This document shows, piece after piece, positions 55,952 through 64,000 of a stretch of DNA of 64,000 nt. Under the pieces are notes generated by a model, which searched no databases, was not told the DNA's origin, and saw nothing but the letters and a program-made list of their open reading frames with translations. The translations under genes and the position numbers were made by a program. Positions within the stretch are counted from its first letter, which is position 1. Each line of letters opens with the position of its first letter. The DNA comes from Gaetbulibacter sp. 4G1 (GTDB lineage: Bacteria > Bacteroidota > Bacteroidia > Flavobacteriales > Flavobacteriaceae), in contig NZ_MDVN01000023.1 in NCBI RefSeq assembly GCF_002741945.1, forward strand, positions 124,001 to 188,000. Reading direction: 5' to 3'.

Positions 55952-56037
55952 CTTCTAAATAAAAAATTGAGCAATTCTAAAGTAAAAAACTTATAAATTG
56001 TAACTTTAGCCATTAAAAAGTATTTAATTATTTGCTC

Positions 56038-57276
56038 ATGATCTCAAAAGAACACATTATAAAACGTTTTATAGGCTACGTTACCATCGATACGGAGTCT
56101 GACCCAAATTCAAGCACCACTCCAAGTACAAAAAAACAATGGGATTTAGCCAATAAATTATTTGAAGAGTTAAAAGTTATTGGTATGCAAGATGTTACTA
56201 TTGATGAAAACGCATATATTATGGCTACATTACCAAGTAATGTAGAACACGACACACCTACCATTGGTTTTATTTCTCATTTTGATACCTCACCAGATTT
56301 TACCGGTGCTAATGTAAATCCACAAATTTTTGAAAATTATCACGGTGGAGACATTTTATTAAATAAAGAAGAAAACATTGTTTTATCTCCAGATTATTTT
56401 GATGATTTGCGTCAATACATTGGGCAAACTTTAATTACTACTGATGGTACAACTCTTTTAGGAGCAGATGATAAAGCTGGTATTTGCGAAATTGTTTCGG
56501 CAATGGAATACTTAATTAATCATCCAGAAATTAAACACGGGAAAATACGTGTAGGTTTTACACCTGATGAAGAAATTGGTCGTGGTGCACATAAGTTTGA
56601 TGTTGAAAAATTTAACGCCGATTGGGCTTATACTATGGATGGTAGCCAAATAGGAGAATTAGAATACGAAAATTTTAATGCTGCAGGTGCAAAAGTAAAA
56701 ATAAAAGGAAAAATTGTCCATCCAGGCTATGCCAAAGGAAAAATGATAAATTCTATGTATATCGCTACCGAGTTTATTAACTCGTTACCACGATTAGAAA
56801 CGCCTGAACATACTGAAGGCTATGAAGGCTTTTTTCACTTACATAATATAAATGGTGATGTTGATGAAACTGTTTTAGAATACATTATTCGTGATCACGA
56901 TAAAAGCCATTTTGAAGCTAGGAAAGAAGTTATGTCCAAATTAGCAAACGAGCTTAATTCGCAATATGGAACCGAAGCTATAGTAGTAGAAATAAAAGAT
57001 CAATATTACAACATGAAAGAAAAGGTTGAACCCGTTATACATATTGTTGATATTGCTGAAGAAGCTATGAAGCAATTAGGGATAGAACCTTTAATTAAAG
57101 CCATTCGAGGTGGCACAGACGGTTCACAATTAAGCTACATGGGATTACCATGTCCAAATATTTTTGCTGGCGGGCATAACTTTCATGGACGCTATGAATA
57201 TGTACCAGTAGAAAGCATGATAAAAGCTACCGAAGTTATTTGTAAAATTGCCGAAATAGCAGCTCTTAAAAAGTAG
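56038..57276 (+). CDS. pepT: Peptidase T (tripeptide aminopeptidase)
   Basis: PepT is an M20 zinc aminopeptidase that releases the N-terminal residue from tripeptides in the cytoplasm. The product (412 residues from the ATG giving MISKEH; a TTG two codons upstream is rejected) has the zinc-site motifs [15 protein letters not shown] and DEEIGRGAH in order. A TAACTTTA promoter-like box lies about 38 bases upstream. Confidence 0.95.
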   Translation: MISKEHIIKRFIGYVTIDTESDPNSSTTPSTKKQWDLANKLFEELKVIGMQDVTIDENAYIMATLPSNVEHDTPTIGFISHFDTSPDFTGANVNPQIFENYHGGDILLNKEENIVLSPDYFDDLRQYIGQTLITTDGTTLLGADDKAGICEIVSAMEYLINHPEIKHGKIRVGFTPDEEIGRGAHKFDVEKFNADWAYTMDGSQIGELEYENFNAAGAKVKIKGKIVHPGYAKGKMINSMYIATEFINSLPRLETPEHTEGYEGFFHLHNINGDVDETVLEYIIRDHDKSHFEARKEVMSKLANELNSQYGTEAIVVEIKDQYYNMKEKVEPVIHIVDIAEEAMKQLGIEPLIKAIRGGTDGSQLSYMGLPCPNIFAGGHNFHGRYEYVPVESMIKATEVICKIAEIAALKK

Positions 57277-57406
57277 TTAATTGCATCAATTTTGAAATTT
57301 GAATTTATAAAAAATCGTCTACCATCGTTTACATTATATTAATTATTAAACAGAATGGACTGATATACTTAAAAACTTTAAGTGAATTCTCTAATGTTAT
57401 TATTTA
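57277..57406. other. Short intergenic region after pepT
   Basis: No gene. CTGATATACT followed by AAAAA (about 57360-57376) resembles the arm of the repeat at 13886-13895, but the complementary arm is absent. Confidence 0.35.
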
Positions 57407-58312
57407 TCAATCTAATAAATCCTTTAAAGCAGATTGCAAGTGATACTCTTTAAATTGAAACCCTTTATTTTCAATTTTTTTAGAACTTACACGTTGACTA
57501 CCAAAAAGTAAGGTATGCATCTCTCCTAAAACAAGTTTCATGAAAAATTTTGGAATATTAGGTAAAAACAAAGGCTTTTTCAACGCCTTAGCAATACTTT
57601 TTGTCAACTCCATATTAGTAACAGGGTTTGGCGCTACGCCATTATAAACACCAATTAATTTATATTCTAAAACATATAAAAATAAATGTGCCAAATCTTT
57701 AATATGTATCCACGATTGCCATTGCTTTCCATTACCGAAAGCAGAACCTAAACCAAACCTTATAGGCTTAACTATTTCAATTAATGCACCTCCGTTGTTT
57801 GATAACACTAAACCAATTCTTATTTTAGATACAGCTATGTTTAACTTTGAAAACCCATCAACTACCCCTTCCCATTTTTGTACGACATCACTCAAAAAAG
57901 AATCATCAAAATCGTTAAAAGCTTCGTCATAATAATTAATTAAAGAATCTGGATAAATACCAATAGCACTTGCCGATACTATTTGTGTAATGGTGTGCAT
58001 TTCTCCTTTTAGAGCATTTATCAACAATTGTGTGCCTTCAATTCTACTAGAAAGAATTTCTTTTTTATAATCTATTGTCCATCGCTTTGAAACTGTTGCG
58101 CCTGCTAAATGAATAATAGCATCAACATTTTTAAAACAGGTTTTATCTATATCTTGCGTTTTTGGGTTCCAATAAAAACCTTGGTAGTTTTTCTGGCCTT
58201 TAATTTTAGATTTGCTAGTTGTAAGGTAGTTTACAGCAATATCTTTTTCATGGCAAAGTTTAACAACCTCTTGCCCTACTAATCCTGTCGCTCCAGTTAT
58301 TAAAACTCGCAT
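57407..58312 (-). CDS. TIGR01777-type NAD(P)-dependent epimerase
   Basis: A 301-residue extended short-chain dehydrogenase of the YfcH/TIGR01777 family. The Rossmann motif is ITGATGLVGQ near 4-13 and the substrate domain carries SASAIGIYPD near 113, whose Tyr is the likely catalytic residue. The C-terminal DUF1731-type region (KPLFLPNIPKF near 243) is present. The biological substrate is unknown. Confidence 0.92.
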   Translation of the reverse strand: MRVLITGATGLVGQEVVKLCHEKDIAVNYLTTSKSKIKGQKNYQGFYWNPKTQDIDKTCFKNVDAIIHLAGATVSKRWTIDYKKEILSSRIEGTQLLINALKGEMHTITQIVSASAIGIYPDSLINYYDEAFNDFDDSFLSDVVQKWEGVVDGFSKLNIAVSKIRIGLVLSNNGGALIEIVKPIRFGLGSAFGNGKQWQSWIHIKDLAHLFLYVLEYKLIGVYNGVAPNPVTNMELTKSIAKALKKPLFLPNIPKFFMKLVLGEMHTLLFGSQRVSSKKIENKGFQFKEYHLQSALKDLLD

Positions 58313-58393
58313 AGTTACTTTTTATATAAAAATACAAAATGCAAGTTTTAATAGCTACACATTTATACTTGGTTTAACAGATTTAACTGGTTT

Positions 58394-59122
58394 TTAACTT
58401 TTAGTAGCGCGTAACATTTCTCGTTTTCCAGGTGGTCCTGGTAATCGCTCTACTTTAAATCCTACAGTTTCCATAGCTCTTCTAACACTACCCTTTGCAG
58501 AATATGTAACTAAAATACCTTTAATTTTTAATGCACTGTACATTTTTTGAAATATACTCTCTGTCCACAATTCTGGTTGTACGCGTGCTCCAAAAGCGTC
58601 AAAATAGATGATATTATAACAATTCTCTTCTTTTATTTCTGAAAAGAATCTTTTTTGCTTTGCTAAAGAAAAGTAAGATGTTACTTTATGAAACTCCTCC
58701 CACGAAACTTCATGCAATTTATTAAAAAGTGATGATTTATCTTCAACATTTAATTCTTCTGAATAGTTTAGTTGATTTATTTCATCCATTAAAACTGGAT
58801 AGGCTTCTACACCAAAATAATCAACAAAAATTTTTAATTTTTTAGCTTCTAACAAAGTAATAAACGCGTTTAAGCCAGTACCAAATCCAATTTCTAGTAT
58901 TGAAATATTACGATACTTCTCTACGGAGCTCGAAGTAACATCAATTTTTTTTCGTTGAGATTCTTCGCTTTGTTCTGAATTACAAAAGTAGTGCAAGCCA
59001 TGCTTTATAAAGACATGATATGCTTCTTGTATAGCACCGTGTTTTGAATGGTATTGCTCATCCCATTCTGGTAAATGAATAGTTGACGAACCATCAGCAG
59101 TTATTACAATTTCTCTCTTCAA
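58394..59122 (-). CDS. mnmD: tRNA (5-methylaminomethyl-2-thiouridine) methyltransferase MnmD
   Basis: A 242-residue SAM-dependent methyltransferase equal to the N-terminal half of E. coli MnmC, which finishes 5-methylaminomethyl-2-thiouridine at the tRNA wobble base. The SAM-binding segment is ILEIGFGTGLNAF near 75-87, and the C-terminal RRAMETVGFKVERLPGPPGKREM is characteristic. The oxidase half of MnmC is absent, as in other stand-alone MnmD proteins. It begins one base after the DUF4920 stop codon and is therefore co-transcribed with it. Confidence 0.93.
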   Translation of the reverse strand: MKREIVITADGSSTIHLPEWDEQYHSKHGAIQEAYHVFIKHGLHYFCNSEQSEESQRKKIDVTSSSVEKYRNISILEIGFGTGLNAFITLLEAKKLKIFVDYFGVEAYPVLMDEINQLNYSEELNVEDKSSLFNKLHEVSWEEFHKVTSYFSLAKQKRFFSEIKEENCYNIIYFDAFGARVQPELWTESIFQKMYSALKIKGILVTYSAKGSVRRAMETVGFKVERLPGPPGKREMLRATKS

Positions 59123-59123
59123 A

Positions 59124-59627
59124 CTATTGTTTTAACAATACACCATCTGCTTCAAAAGAATATGTTCTTTTAGGTTCGGTTATACTTGCAATCTCTTCAG
59201 CTGTTTTACCTTCATCTTCAGCGTAGTGACGTTGTTCATCAACTGAAACCTCTTTAACATATGCTTTTCCATTTATAACAACTTCCTTTCCTCCAATATC
59301 TTTAGGCATAAAAAACCCATAATCTTTAAACTTAACCATAACTTCTTTGTCATCACCCAAATTTAAAGTCATCCAACACCCTTTTGCTTGGCAAACTTTG
59401 TTTACTGTTGCAATCATTTTAGAATTAATACTATCTCCAACATTCATAGTTTTATAATGCGACGCCATAGAAGCAGCTTCAATAGCATCATCAGCAATTA
59501 TAACGTTTCCAAAAGAAGCATACTCTACTTTTTCAGCTTCAACTGGTTTTTCTTGCTGTTTCTCATCTTTATTTTTGCAAGAATTTAACATGAATACACA
59601 AATAATTATTAAGGTTATTGACTTCAT
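59124..59627 (-). CDS. DUF4920 lipoprotein
   Basis: A 167-residue lipoprotein (MLNSC, Cys16) of the DUF4920 family, common in Bacteroidota. The core shows CQAKGCWMT near 99-107 with two Cys that might bind metal or form a disulfide. The function is unknown. Operon with mnmD. Confidence 0.88.
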   Translation of the reverse strand: MKSITLIIICVFMLNSCKNKDEKQQEKPVEAEKVEYASFGNVIIADDAIEAASMASHYKTMNVGDSINSKMIATVNKVCQAKGCWMTLNLGDDKEVMVKFKDYGFFMPKDIGGKEVVINGKAYVKEVSVDEQRHYAEDEGKTAEEIASITEPKRTYSFEADGVLLKQ

Positions 59628-59691
59628 AATATGAATTTTTCAATTTTAAACGATTTGTTACAAATATATCATTTTTAATACCGTTTTTAAT

Positions 59692-59699
59692 TAAATTTG
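59692..59699 (+). promoter_or_regulatory. Promoter -7 box of ilvE (TAAATTTG)
   Basis: Matches TAnnTTTG, 20 bases before the start codon. Confidence 0.55.
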
Positions 59700-59719
59700 T
59701 ACCATAAACAACTTGAATT

Positions 59720-60784
59720 ATGGATACTTTAATCAACGATATAGAGGTTATAAAAACAAAAAACACAAAAATTCATGATGTAGATTTTGATAATTTAAGC
59801 TTTGGGAAAACATTTTCTGATCATATGTTAGAATGTGATTATAAAGATGGAAAATGGCAAGCACCTAAGGTTGTCCCTTATGCTCCAATTTCTTTGGATC
59901 CTTCTGCTAAGATTTTTCATTACGGGCAATCTGTATTTGAAGGAATGAAAGCTTACAAAGATGAAAATGATAATGTATTATTGTTTCGTCCTATAGATAA
60001 TTTCAAACGATTAAATATTTCATCAAAACGTCTTGCAATGCCAGAATTGCCTGAAGCGTATTTTATGGAAGGCCTAAAAGCGCTATTAAAAGTTGATAGC
60101 GATTGGATTCCTAAAAATGATGGTAGTTCTTTATATATAAGACCTTTTGTATTTGCTACAGGAAAAGGGTTTCATGCCTCACCTGCAGACGAATATAAAT
60201 TTGTAATTGCAACTGCTCCATCTGGATCGTATTTTGCAGGGAAAGTAAAAGTTTTAATAGAAGAGAAATATTCTCGTTCTGCTAATGGTGGTGTTGGTTT
60301 TGCTAAAGCTGGCGGTAATTATGCTGGACAATTTTATCCTACTCAATTAGCCATTGAAAAAGGTTACCAACAAGTCATTTGGACAGATGATAATACGCAT
60401 GAATATATAGAAGAAGCTGGTGCTATGAATATTTTTATTCGTATAAATGATACCCTAATAACTGGACCAACTAGTGATAGAATTTTAGATGGTATTACAC
60501 GTAAAAGTATTATAGAATTAGCTGAAGCTGAAGGTATTCCTGTAGAAGTTAGAAAAATATCTGTTAGCGAGGTTGTTACTGCTGCTAAAAATGGTACTTT
60601 AAAAGAAATGTTTGGAGCTGGAACTGCTGCTGTAATTTCTCCAATAGCTGGTTTTGGCTATAAAGACGAAGATTTTGATTTACCAGAATTGGAAAACACC
60701 TATGCAAGTTCTTTAAAGAAACGCATCACAGATATTCAAACTAACAAATCTGAAGATCCTTTTGGATGGAGATATAATGTTTAA
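59720..60784 (+). CDS. ilvE: Branched-chain amino-acid aminotransferase
   Basis: A 354-residue fold-type IV PLP enzyme that makes or degrades Leu, Ile and Val by transamination with glutamate. The PLP lysine is Lys196 in AKAGGNY; FHYGQSVFEGMKAY at 66-79 and EEAGAMNIF near 230 are typical. It is somewhat longer than the E. coli enzyme but fits the eukaryote-like BCAT II subgroup. Transcribed alone, with a terminator right after the stop codon. Confidence 0.96.
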   Translation: MDTLINDIEVIKTKNTKIHDVDFDNLSFGKTFSDHMLECDYKDGKWQAPKVVPYAPISLDPSAKIFHYGQSVFEGMKAYKDENDNVLLFRPIDNFKRLNISSKRLAMPELPEAYFMEGLKALLKVDSDWIPKNDGSSLYIRPFVFATGKGFHASPADEYKFVIATAPSGSYFAGKVKVLIEEKYSRSANGGVGFAKAGGNYAGQFYPTQLAIEKGYQQVIWTDDNTHEYIEEAGAMNIFIRINDTLITGPTSDRILDGITRKSIIELAEAEGIPVEVRKISVSEVVTAAKNGTLKEMFGAGTAAVISPIAGFGYKDEDFDLPELENTYASSLKKRITDIQTNKSEDPFGWRYNV

Positions 60785-60785
60785 A

Positions 60786-60817
60786 AAAAAAAGGAAGCCA
60801 AATAGCTTCCTTTTTTT
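60786..60817. terminator. Bidirectional terminator after ilvE
   Basis: AAGGAAGC pairs with GCTTCCTT with A and T flanks. It overlaps the last codons of the convergent MazG-like gene. Confidence 0.85.
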
Positions 60818-61202
60818 ATTTATCCAATATAGCTTCAATATTAGGTTTAAAATAATTTGGTCCTTTTAGCACTTTACCATCTTCGCGATAAATTGGTTGT
60901 CCATCTTCACCTAATTTACTCATATTACTCCTTTGAATTTCATTAAAAACCTCTTCTATTTTATATTGCATGCCATGCTCAATAATAGTACCGCACAAAA
61001 TATAAAGCATATCTCCTAATGCATCTGCAACCTCAATCAAATCATTATTGTTAGCAGCTTCAAAATACTCTTCATTTTCCTCTTTCATTAAATTAAAACG
61101 TAACGTATTCTTTTCGCTGCCTAAATCTGCTTTTGGAGTTTCTCTGTGACCTATTTTAAATGCTGTATGGAAGGCTTTTACGGCTTCAATTTTATTTTTC
61201 AT
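60816..61202 (-). CDS. MazG-like nucleotide pyrophosphohydrolase
   Basis: A 128-residue all-helical NTP pyrophosphohydrolase of the MazG/HisE-like superfamily. Acidic metal ligands are visible in EENEEYFEA near 41-49 and EVADALGDMLYI near 56-67. Such enzymes clear non-canonical dNTPs; it is a single-domain form. It is not obviously HisE because its N- and C-terminal parts differ and no his genes lie nearby. Confidence 0.85.
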   Translation of the reverse strand: MKNKIEAVKAFHTAFKIGHRETPKADLGSEKNTLRFNLMKEENEEYFEAANNNDLIEVADALGDMLYILCGTIIEHGMQYKIEEVFNEIQRSNMSKLGEDGQPIYREDGKVLKGPNYFKPNIEAILDK

Positions 61203-61277
61203 AAATAAACTATTTTTTCATTTCCTTGAAGAAGGAAATCTTTAGTGTTTTCATTAAATTTGCATAAAAATAACCAT

Positions 61278-61463
61278 ATGTTTAGTAACGGTCAAATCAT
61301 TTTCGGAGTTTTATTTTTTATTGCCTTTGCTATCATTATTGGTTTTACTTACCGAAAAGATTTAAAACTACATAAACGTTTTTATGCTGGTAGTGTATGG
61401 GTTTTGATTGCTTTTATTTCATTTATATTATTTATTGTTGCTATTAAATTCTTTTTAAAGTAG
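61278..61463 (+). CDS. Small two-helix membrane protein
   Basis: A 61-residue protein with two hydrophobic helices (about 6-22 and 39-58) and a short basic loop (YRKDLKLHKRFY) between. The ATG giving MFSNGQ is chosen over an upstream in-frame GTG because a TAAATTTG promoter box (about 61256-61263) lies just before it. No family is recognised, though similar small proteins are frequent in Flavobacteriaceae. Confidence 0.7.
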   Translation: MFSNGQIIFGVLFFIAFAIIIGFTYRKDLKLHKRFYAGSVWVLIAFISFILFIVAIKFFLK

Positions 61464-61613
61464 TATTTACATAGCTTTTTAAGTCTTCAAACTAAATTTT
61501 GAAAAAATGTATTAGGGAAAAACGGTTTTTAACTGTTATATAAATAGATGTAAGATTTGACGCAACCAATTGTAAAATTTTGCATCTAGATAATAACTAG
61601 AGAAACCTGAATC

Positions 61614-61700
61614 ATGAAAATACTATTAATTATTGCTGCTCTTATTGTTGTTAACCTAATTCTTTTAGTTTTTAGTGTAAATAAAAAAACAGAGCCTTAA
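61614..61700 (+). CDS. Possible 28-residue single-helix membrane peptide
   Basis: A small frame: M, K, then hydrophobic ILLIIAALIVVNLILLVF, then a polar tail SVNKKTEP. A TTTG (about -33) and TTTTG (about -7) spaced as in Bacteroidota promoters lie 30-60 bases upstream, and CAGAGC...GCTCTG just around the stop could act as a weak terminator. Coding status is uncertain. Confidence 0.4.
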   Translation: MKILLIIAALIVVNLILLVFSVNKKTEP

Positions 61701-61738
61701 TTAAAAAGCTCTGCCTTAAAAACGGAATTATATAACAC

Positions 61739-63778
61739 TTAATTTACTTCCGGTAAAAAGTTATAATTTTTACTATAGTCTAGCATTTGACCAGGAAATG
61801 TTTCTGGTTGTGTAACTTTAATTTCTGTAATTTCTCCAGCCTCATCCTTTTTGGCAACCAAAACAGGGTTAACAAAACCACTATATGGAGCAGACGTAAA
61901 CTGTTTGTTTCTTTCTAAAACCTCGGCATGAATTGCTTGATTTACTTTTACACCATAGCCTTCTACTAAAGCTTCAACTGCTGCATAATCGCCTTCAGAT
62001 TTTATGCGTTGTGTTTCTCGTAATAATTGCCCAAATAAATTATGTAATTTATCATAATCTGTAATGTTGAAATAGGTTTTCCCGTCTCGAGTTACTTTTT
62101 CAATAACATTATCAGCTTTTCCTTTTTCAAAAGCCCAAGCAGATACCCATTGTCTGTTACGCATGTGAGCCTCTTCAACATCATCACCTAAATTTAAACG
62201 AATTAACTGGGTCATCAAACCATTTCTAATATAACCATCAAAAGCTGCTTTTCCAACAGTTTTCCAATCTTTAACTAATCCTAATTCTTGTAATTTAGGG
62301 TTGTATAAATAGTATAATCCTACTAAATCTGCACGACCTTCTTCAAGCGTAGATGCATAGTTTTTTAATGTTTCTTTAGTTTCTCCAACACCTGGATTTA
62401 ATTGCCCTGAAGCATGCCCAATAACTTCATGTAATGCTGTGTGTAATTTATCAGCTAATTGTCCGTATTCCTCTTCTAATTTTAATTCATCTTCATCATG
62501 TACAAATTCCTTTAAACGTCCTGAACTTCCTGCATTATTATAAGCATTAATAATGTTACCTAAAGACACAGATTTACTTCCTACTGCAGCTCTAATCCAA
62601 TTAGCATTTGGTAAATTTACGCCAATTGGCGTACTTGGTGATGCATCGCCAGCTTCGCCAGCTACATTAACAACTTTATATGTTACTCCTACCACATTTT
62701 TCTTTTTGTGAGCATCCATTAAAGGCGAGTTATCTTCAAACCATTGTGCATTATCCGATAAAACCTTCATTTTTTGAGACATATCAAAATCATTAATTTG
62801 AATAATATTTTCATAAGAACCTCTATAGCCTAATGGGTCGTTATATACTTCAATAAAACTATTAATATAGTCTACATTTCCTTTAGTAGCAGCAGTCCAG
62901 GCGACATTATAATCATCCCAAGTTTGTAAATCACCTGTTTTATAATATTCAATTAGTAACCCAAGTGCATTTCCTTGAGCTTCATTTTCGGCAACACTCT
63001 TAGCTAATTCAAGCCATTTAATAATTTCATCTATTGCAGATCCGTATAATCCACCAGATTTATAAACACGCTCTTTTAACTCACCATTTTCTTTTACTAA
63101 CTGAGAGTTTAATCCATACGATAAAGGCTTTTCTGGATTAGGAGATGTTTTAGTTTTATAAAAACTTTCTACATCAGCATTAGTAACATTTGGTCCATAA
63201 AAATTAACTGCAGAAAGTGCTACATTATCAACTCCTTTTGCCTGATTTACTTTTTTAGAATCAGCATCATTAAAAATAACATCAAAAGCTTCTCCTTCTA
63301 AAGTTGCATTAGTATCGGCTAATAATTCTTTTAAATAATCTGAAGAAAACTCAGGTTTCAACTTATCATTTGAATAATGATGATGAATTCCATTGCTGAA
63401 CCAAACGCGTTTTAAATAAGTTTCATAAGCGCTCCAATTAGCAGTAGTTTTATCTCCTTTATAATTTGCATAAATATGCTCTAAAGCTTTTCTAATTTTA
63501 AGATTATGGCGGTAATTTTGATCCCACATAATATCTCTTCCAGCTAAACCAGCTTGTGTTAAATAATACACAAGTTTTTGTTCTTTTAAAGTCAATTGCT
63601 CCCAGCCTGGAATTTGATAACGCAATATTTTAATGTCTGCAAATTGCTCAACGTTAAAATTAAATGCAGTCGCTTCTTTCTCTTTTATATTATCGCTTTG
63701 CTTTTCAGATTTATCGTTTCCACAGGATAATAAAAAAGTTGCTACAAAAGCAAAACTTAATACGGTTTTTAATTTCAT
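61739..63778 (-). CDS. Dipeptidyl-peptidase III family (M49) lipoprotein
   Basis: A 679-residue lipoprotein (LLSC, Cys19) of the M49 zinc dipeptidyl-peptidase family, which cuts dipeptides from peptide N-termini. The signature HExxGH is HEVIGH at 450-455 (His450, His455; Glu451 catalytic), and the second motif is EEGRAD at 479-484. Bacterial M49 members of this kind are often shown to prefer exported or periplasmic peptides. A TACATTTG promoter box lies about 110 bases upstream. Confidence 0.94.
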   Translation of the reverse strand: MKLKTVLSFAFVATFLLSCGNDKSEKQSDNIKEKEATAFNFNVEQFADIKILRYQIPGWEQLTLKEQKLVYYLTQAGLAGRDIMWDQNYRHNLKIRKALEHIYANYKGDKTTANWSAYETYLKRVWFSNGIHHHYSNDKLKPEFSSDYLKELLADTNATLEGEAFDVIFNDADSKKVNQAKGVDNVALSAVNFYGPNVTNADVESFYKTKTSPNPEKPLSYGLNSQLVKENGELKERVYKSGGLYGSAIDEIIKWLELAKSVAENEAQGNALGLLIEYYKTGDLQTWDDYNVAWTAATKGNVDYINSFIEVYNDPLGYRGSYENIIQINDFDMSQKMKVLSDNAQWFEDNSPLMDAHKKKNVVGVTYKVVNVAGEAGDASPSTPIGVNLPNANWIRAAVGSKSVSLGNIINAYNNAGSSGRLKEFVHDEDELKLEEEYGQLADKLHTALHEVIGHASGQLNPGVGETKETLKNYASTLEEGRADLVGLYYLYNPKLQELGLVKDWKTVGKAAFDGYIRNGLMTQLIRLNLGDDVEEAHMRNRQWVSAWAFEKGKADNVIEKVTRDGKTYFNITDYDKLHNLFGQLLRETQRIKSEGDYAAVEALVEGYGVKVNQAIHAEVLERNKQFTSAPYSGFVNPVLVAKKDEAGEITEIKVTQPETFPGQMLDYSKNYNFLPEVN

Positions 63779-63886
63779 TTATTTTAGTTTTAGTTTTTCT
63801 ATAAAAATTGGACTCGTTATACCTGAAAAATTAGTGATTATTCAAAATAAACAAGTTCAATTGTTAAATATTTAATTTTAGAGTAG

Positions 63887-63894
63887 CAAATGTA
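63887..63894 (-). promoter_or_regulatory. Promoter -7 box of the DPP III gene (TACATTTG)
   Basis: Matches TAnnTTTG on the minus strand, about 109 bases before the start codon. Confidence 0.5.
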
Positions 63895-63962
63895 ATAATT
63901 TATTAATCAAAGATTAAAATGATTATATTTGATTTTCAATATTTATTATAATTTTATTTAAG

Positions 63963-64000
63963 ATGAAAACGTTAAAATATATTCTGTTTTTATTACTGAT
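63963..64000 (+). CDS. Start of an exported protein gene (partial)
   Basis: Only 12 full codons are visible: MKTLKYILFLLL, which looks like the start of a signal peptide. The gene runs off the right edge, so no family can be given. Confidence 0.45.
   Translation, partial: MKTLKYILFLLL

Noticed and set aside
57345-57376. Second copy of the 13.85 kb repeat after pepT
   Set aside because: Only CTGATATACT plus an A run match; the other arm is absent, so chance is likely.
1-64000. CRISPR array, tRNA, rRNA, transposase or prophage
   Set aside because: No regularly spaced repeats, cloverleaf sequences, or transposase- or phage-like proteins were found by reading both strands.

Overview
The window is a chromosomal segment of a member of the Bacteroidota, almost certainly family Flavobacteriaceae. 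Evidence is the strong A+T bias; many lipoproteins and signal peptides; Bacteroidota-type promoters (TAnnTTTG) in front of guaA, rimO, rpmB, guaB, pyrD and others; type IX secretion (Por) sorting tails; a SusC-like outer-membrane receptor; 7TM-AraC regulators; bacillithiol synthesis (BshC); and the rpmB-rpmG-DUF4295-ftsY block. No tRNA, rRNA, phage, transposase or CRISPR array was seen.

Layout. 1-6.5 kb: a LysM/periplasmic-binding lipoprotein-like protein (cut by the left edge), guaA, a PLP decarboxylase and bshC, all on the minus strand. 6.8-14.1 kb: a plus-strand run of exported proteins (PhoX-like lipoprotein, di-haem cytochrome c peroxidase, esterase lipoprotein, M14 carboxypeptidase, a small membrane protein in an inverted-repeat setting). 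14.2-25.7 kb: rimO followed by an accessory block (serine hydrolase, DUF5916 protein, trypsin-like protease, PD40 lipoprotein, TlpA-like lipoprotein, 7TM-AraC regulator, amidase, SRPBCC protein) that separates rimO from ftsY. 25.7-32.4 kb: housekeeping (ftsY, DUF4295, rpmG, rpmB, cinA, Hpt protein, FAH-family hydrolase, exonuclease, a 42-residue membrane microprotein, 2-oxoacid dehydrogenase E2). 32.5-34.6 kb: a HAD phosphatase / phosphoribosyltransferase / GT2 glycosyltransferase module. 34.6-40.4 kb: recR, a sodium:solute symporter, a CoA-binding protein, a TonB-dependent receptor, and a 629-base gene-free stretch with four terminator-like hairpins. 40.4-47.6 kb: fabH, htpG, an orphan lipoprotein bracketed by a decayed copy of the htpG 3' end, a Crp-type regulator, a candidate small RNA, guaB. 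47.6-51.8 kb: envelope genes including an FMN-binding protein and a porin, then HMG-CoA lyase. 51.9-54.9 kb: two type-IX-secreted proteins (spondin domain; M43 protease). 54.9-64 kb: pyrD, pepT, an epimerase, mnmD, a DUF4920 lipoprotein, ilvE, a MazG-like enzyme, two small membrane proteins and dipeptidyl-peptidase III.

How the parts fit: guanine nucleotide synthesis (guaA, guaB), pyrimidine synthesis (pyrD), peptide scavenging (M14, S1, M43, PepT, DPP III) and envelope export dominate. The observations most worth checking are: (1) one operator with identical promoter spacing in front of both the 7TM-AraC gene and the TlpA gene; (2) the duplicated and decayed htpG 3' end plus terminator flanking a lipoprotein gene; (3) a candidate small RNA with related tandem elements; (4) two copies of a structured GCGTTA...TAACGC repeat whose arms covary; (5) an integron-cassette-like small gene; and (6) the HAD/PRTase/GT2 module. 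I found no obvious new defence or mobile system.
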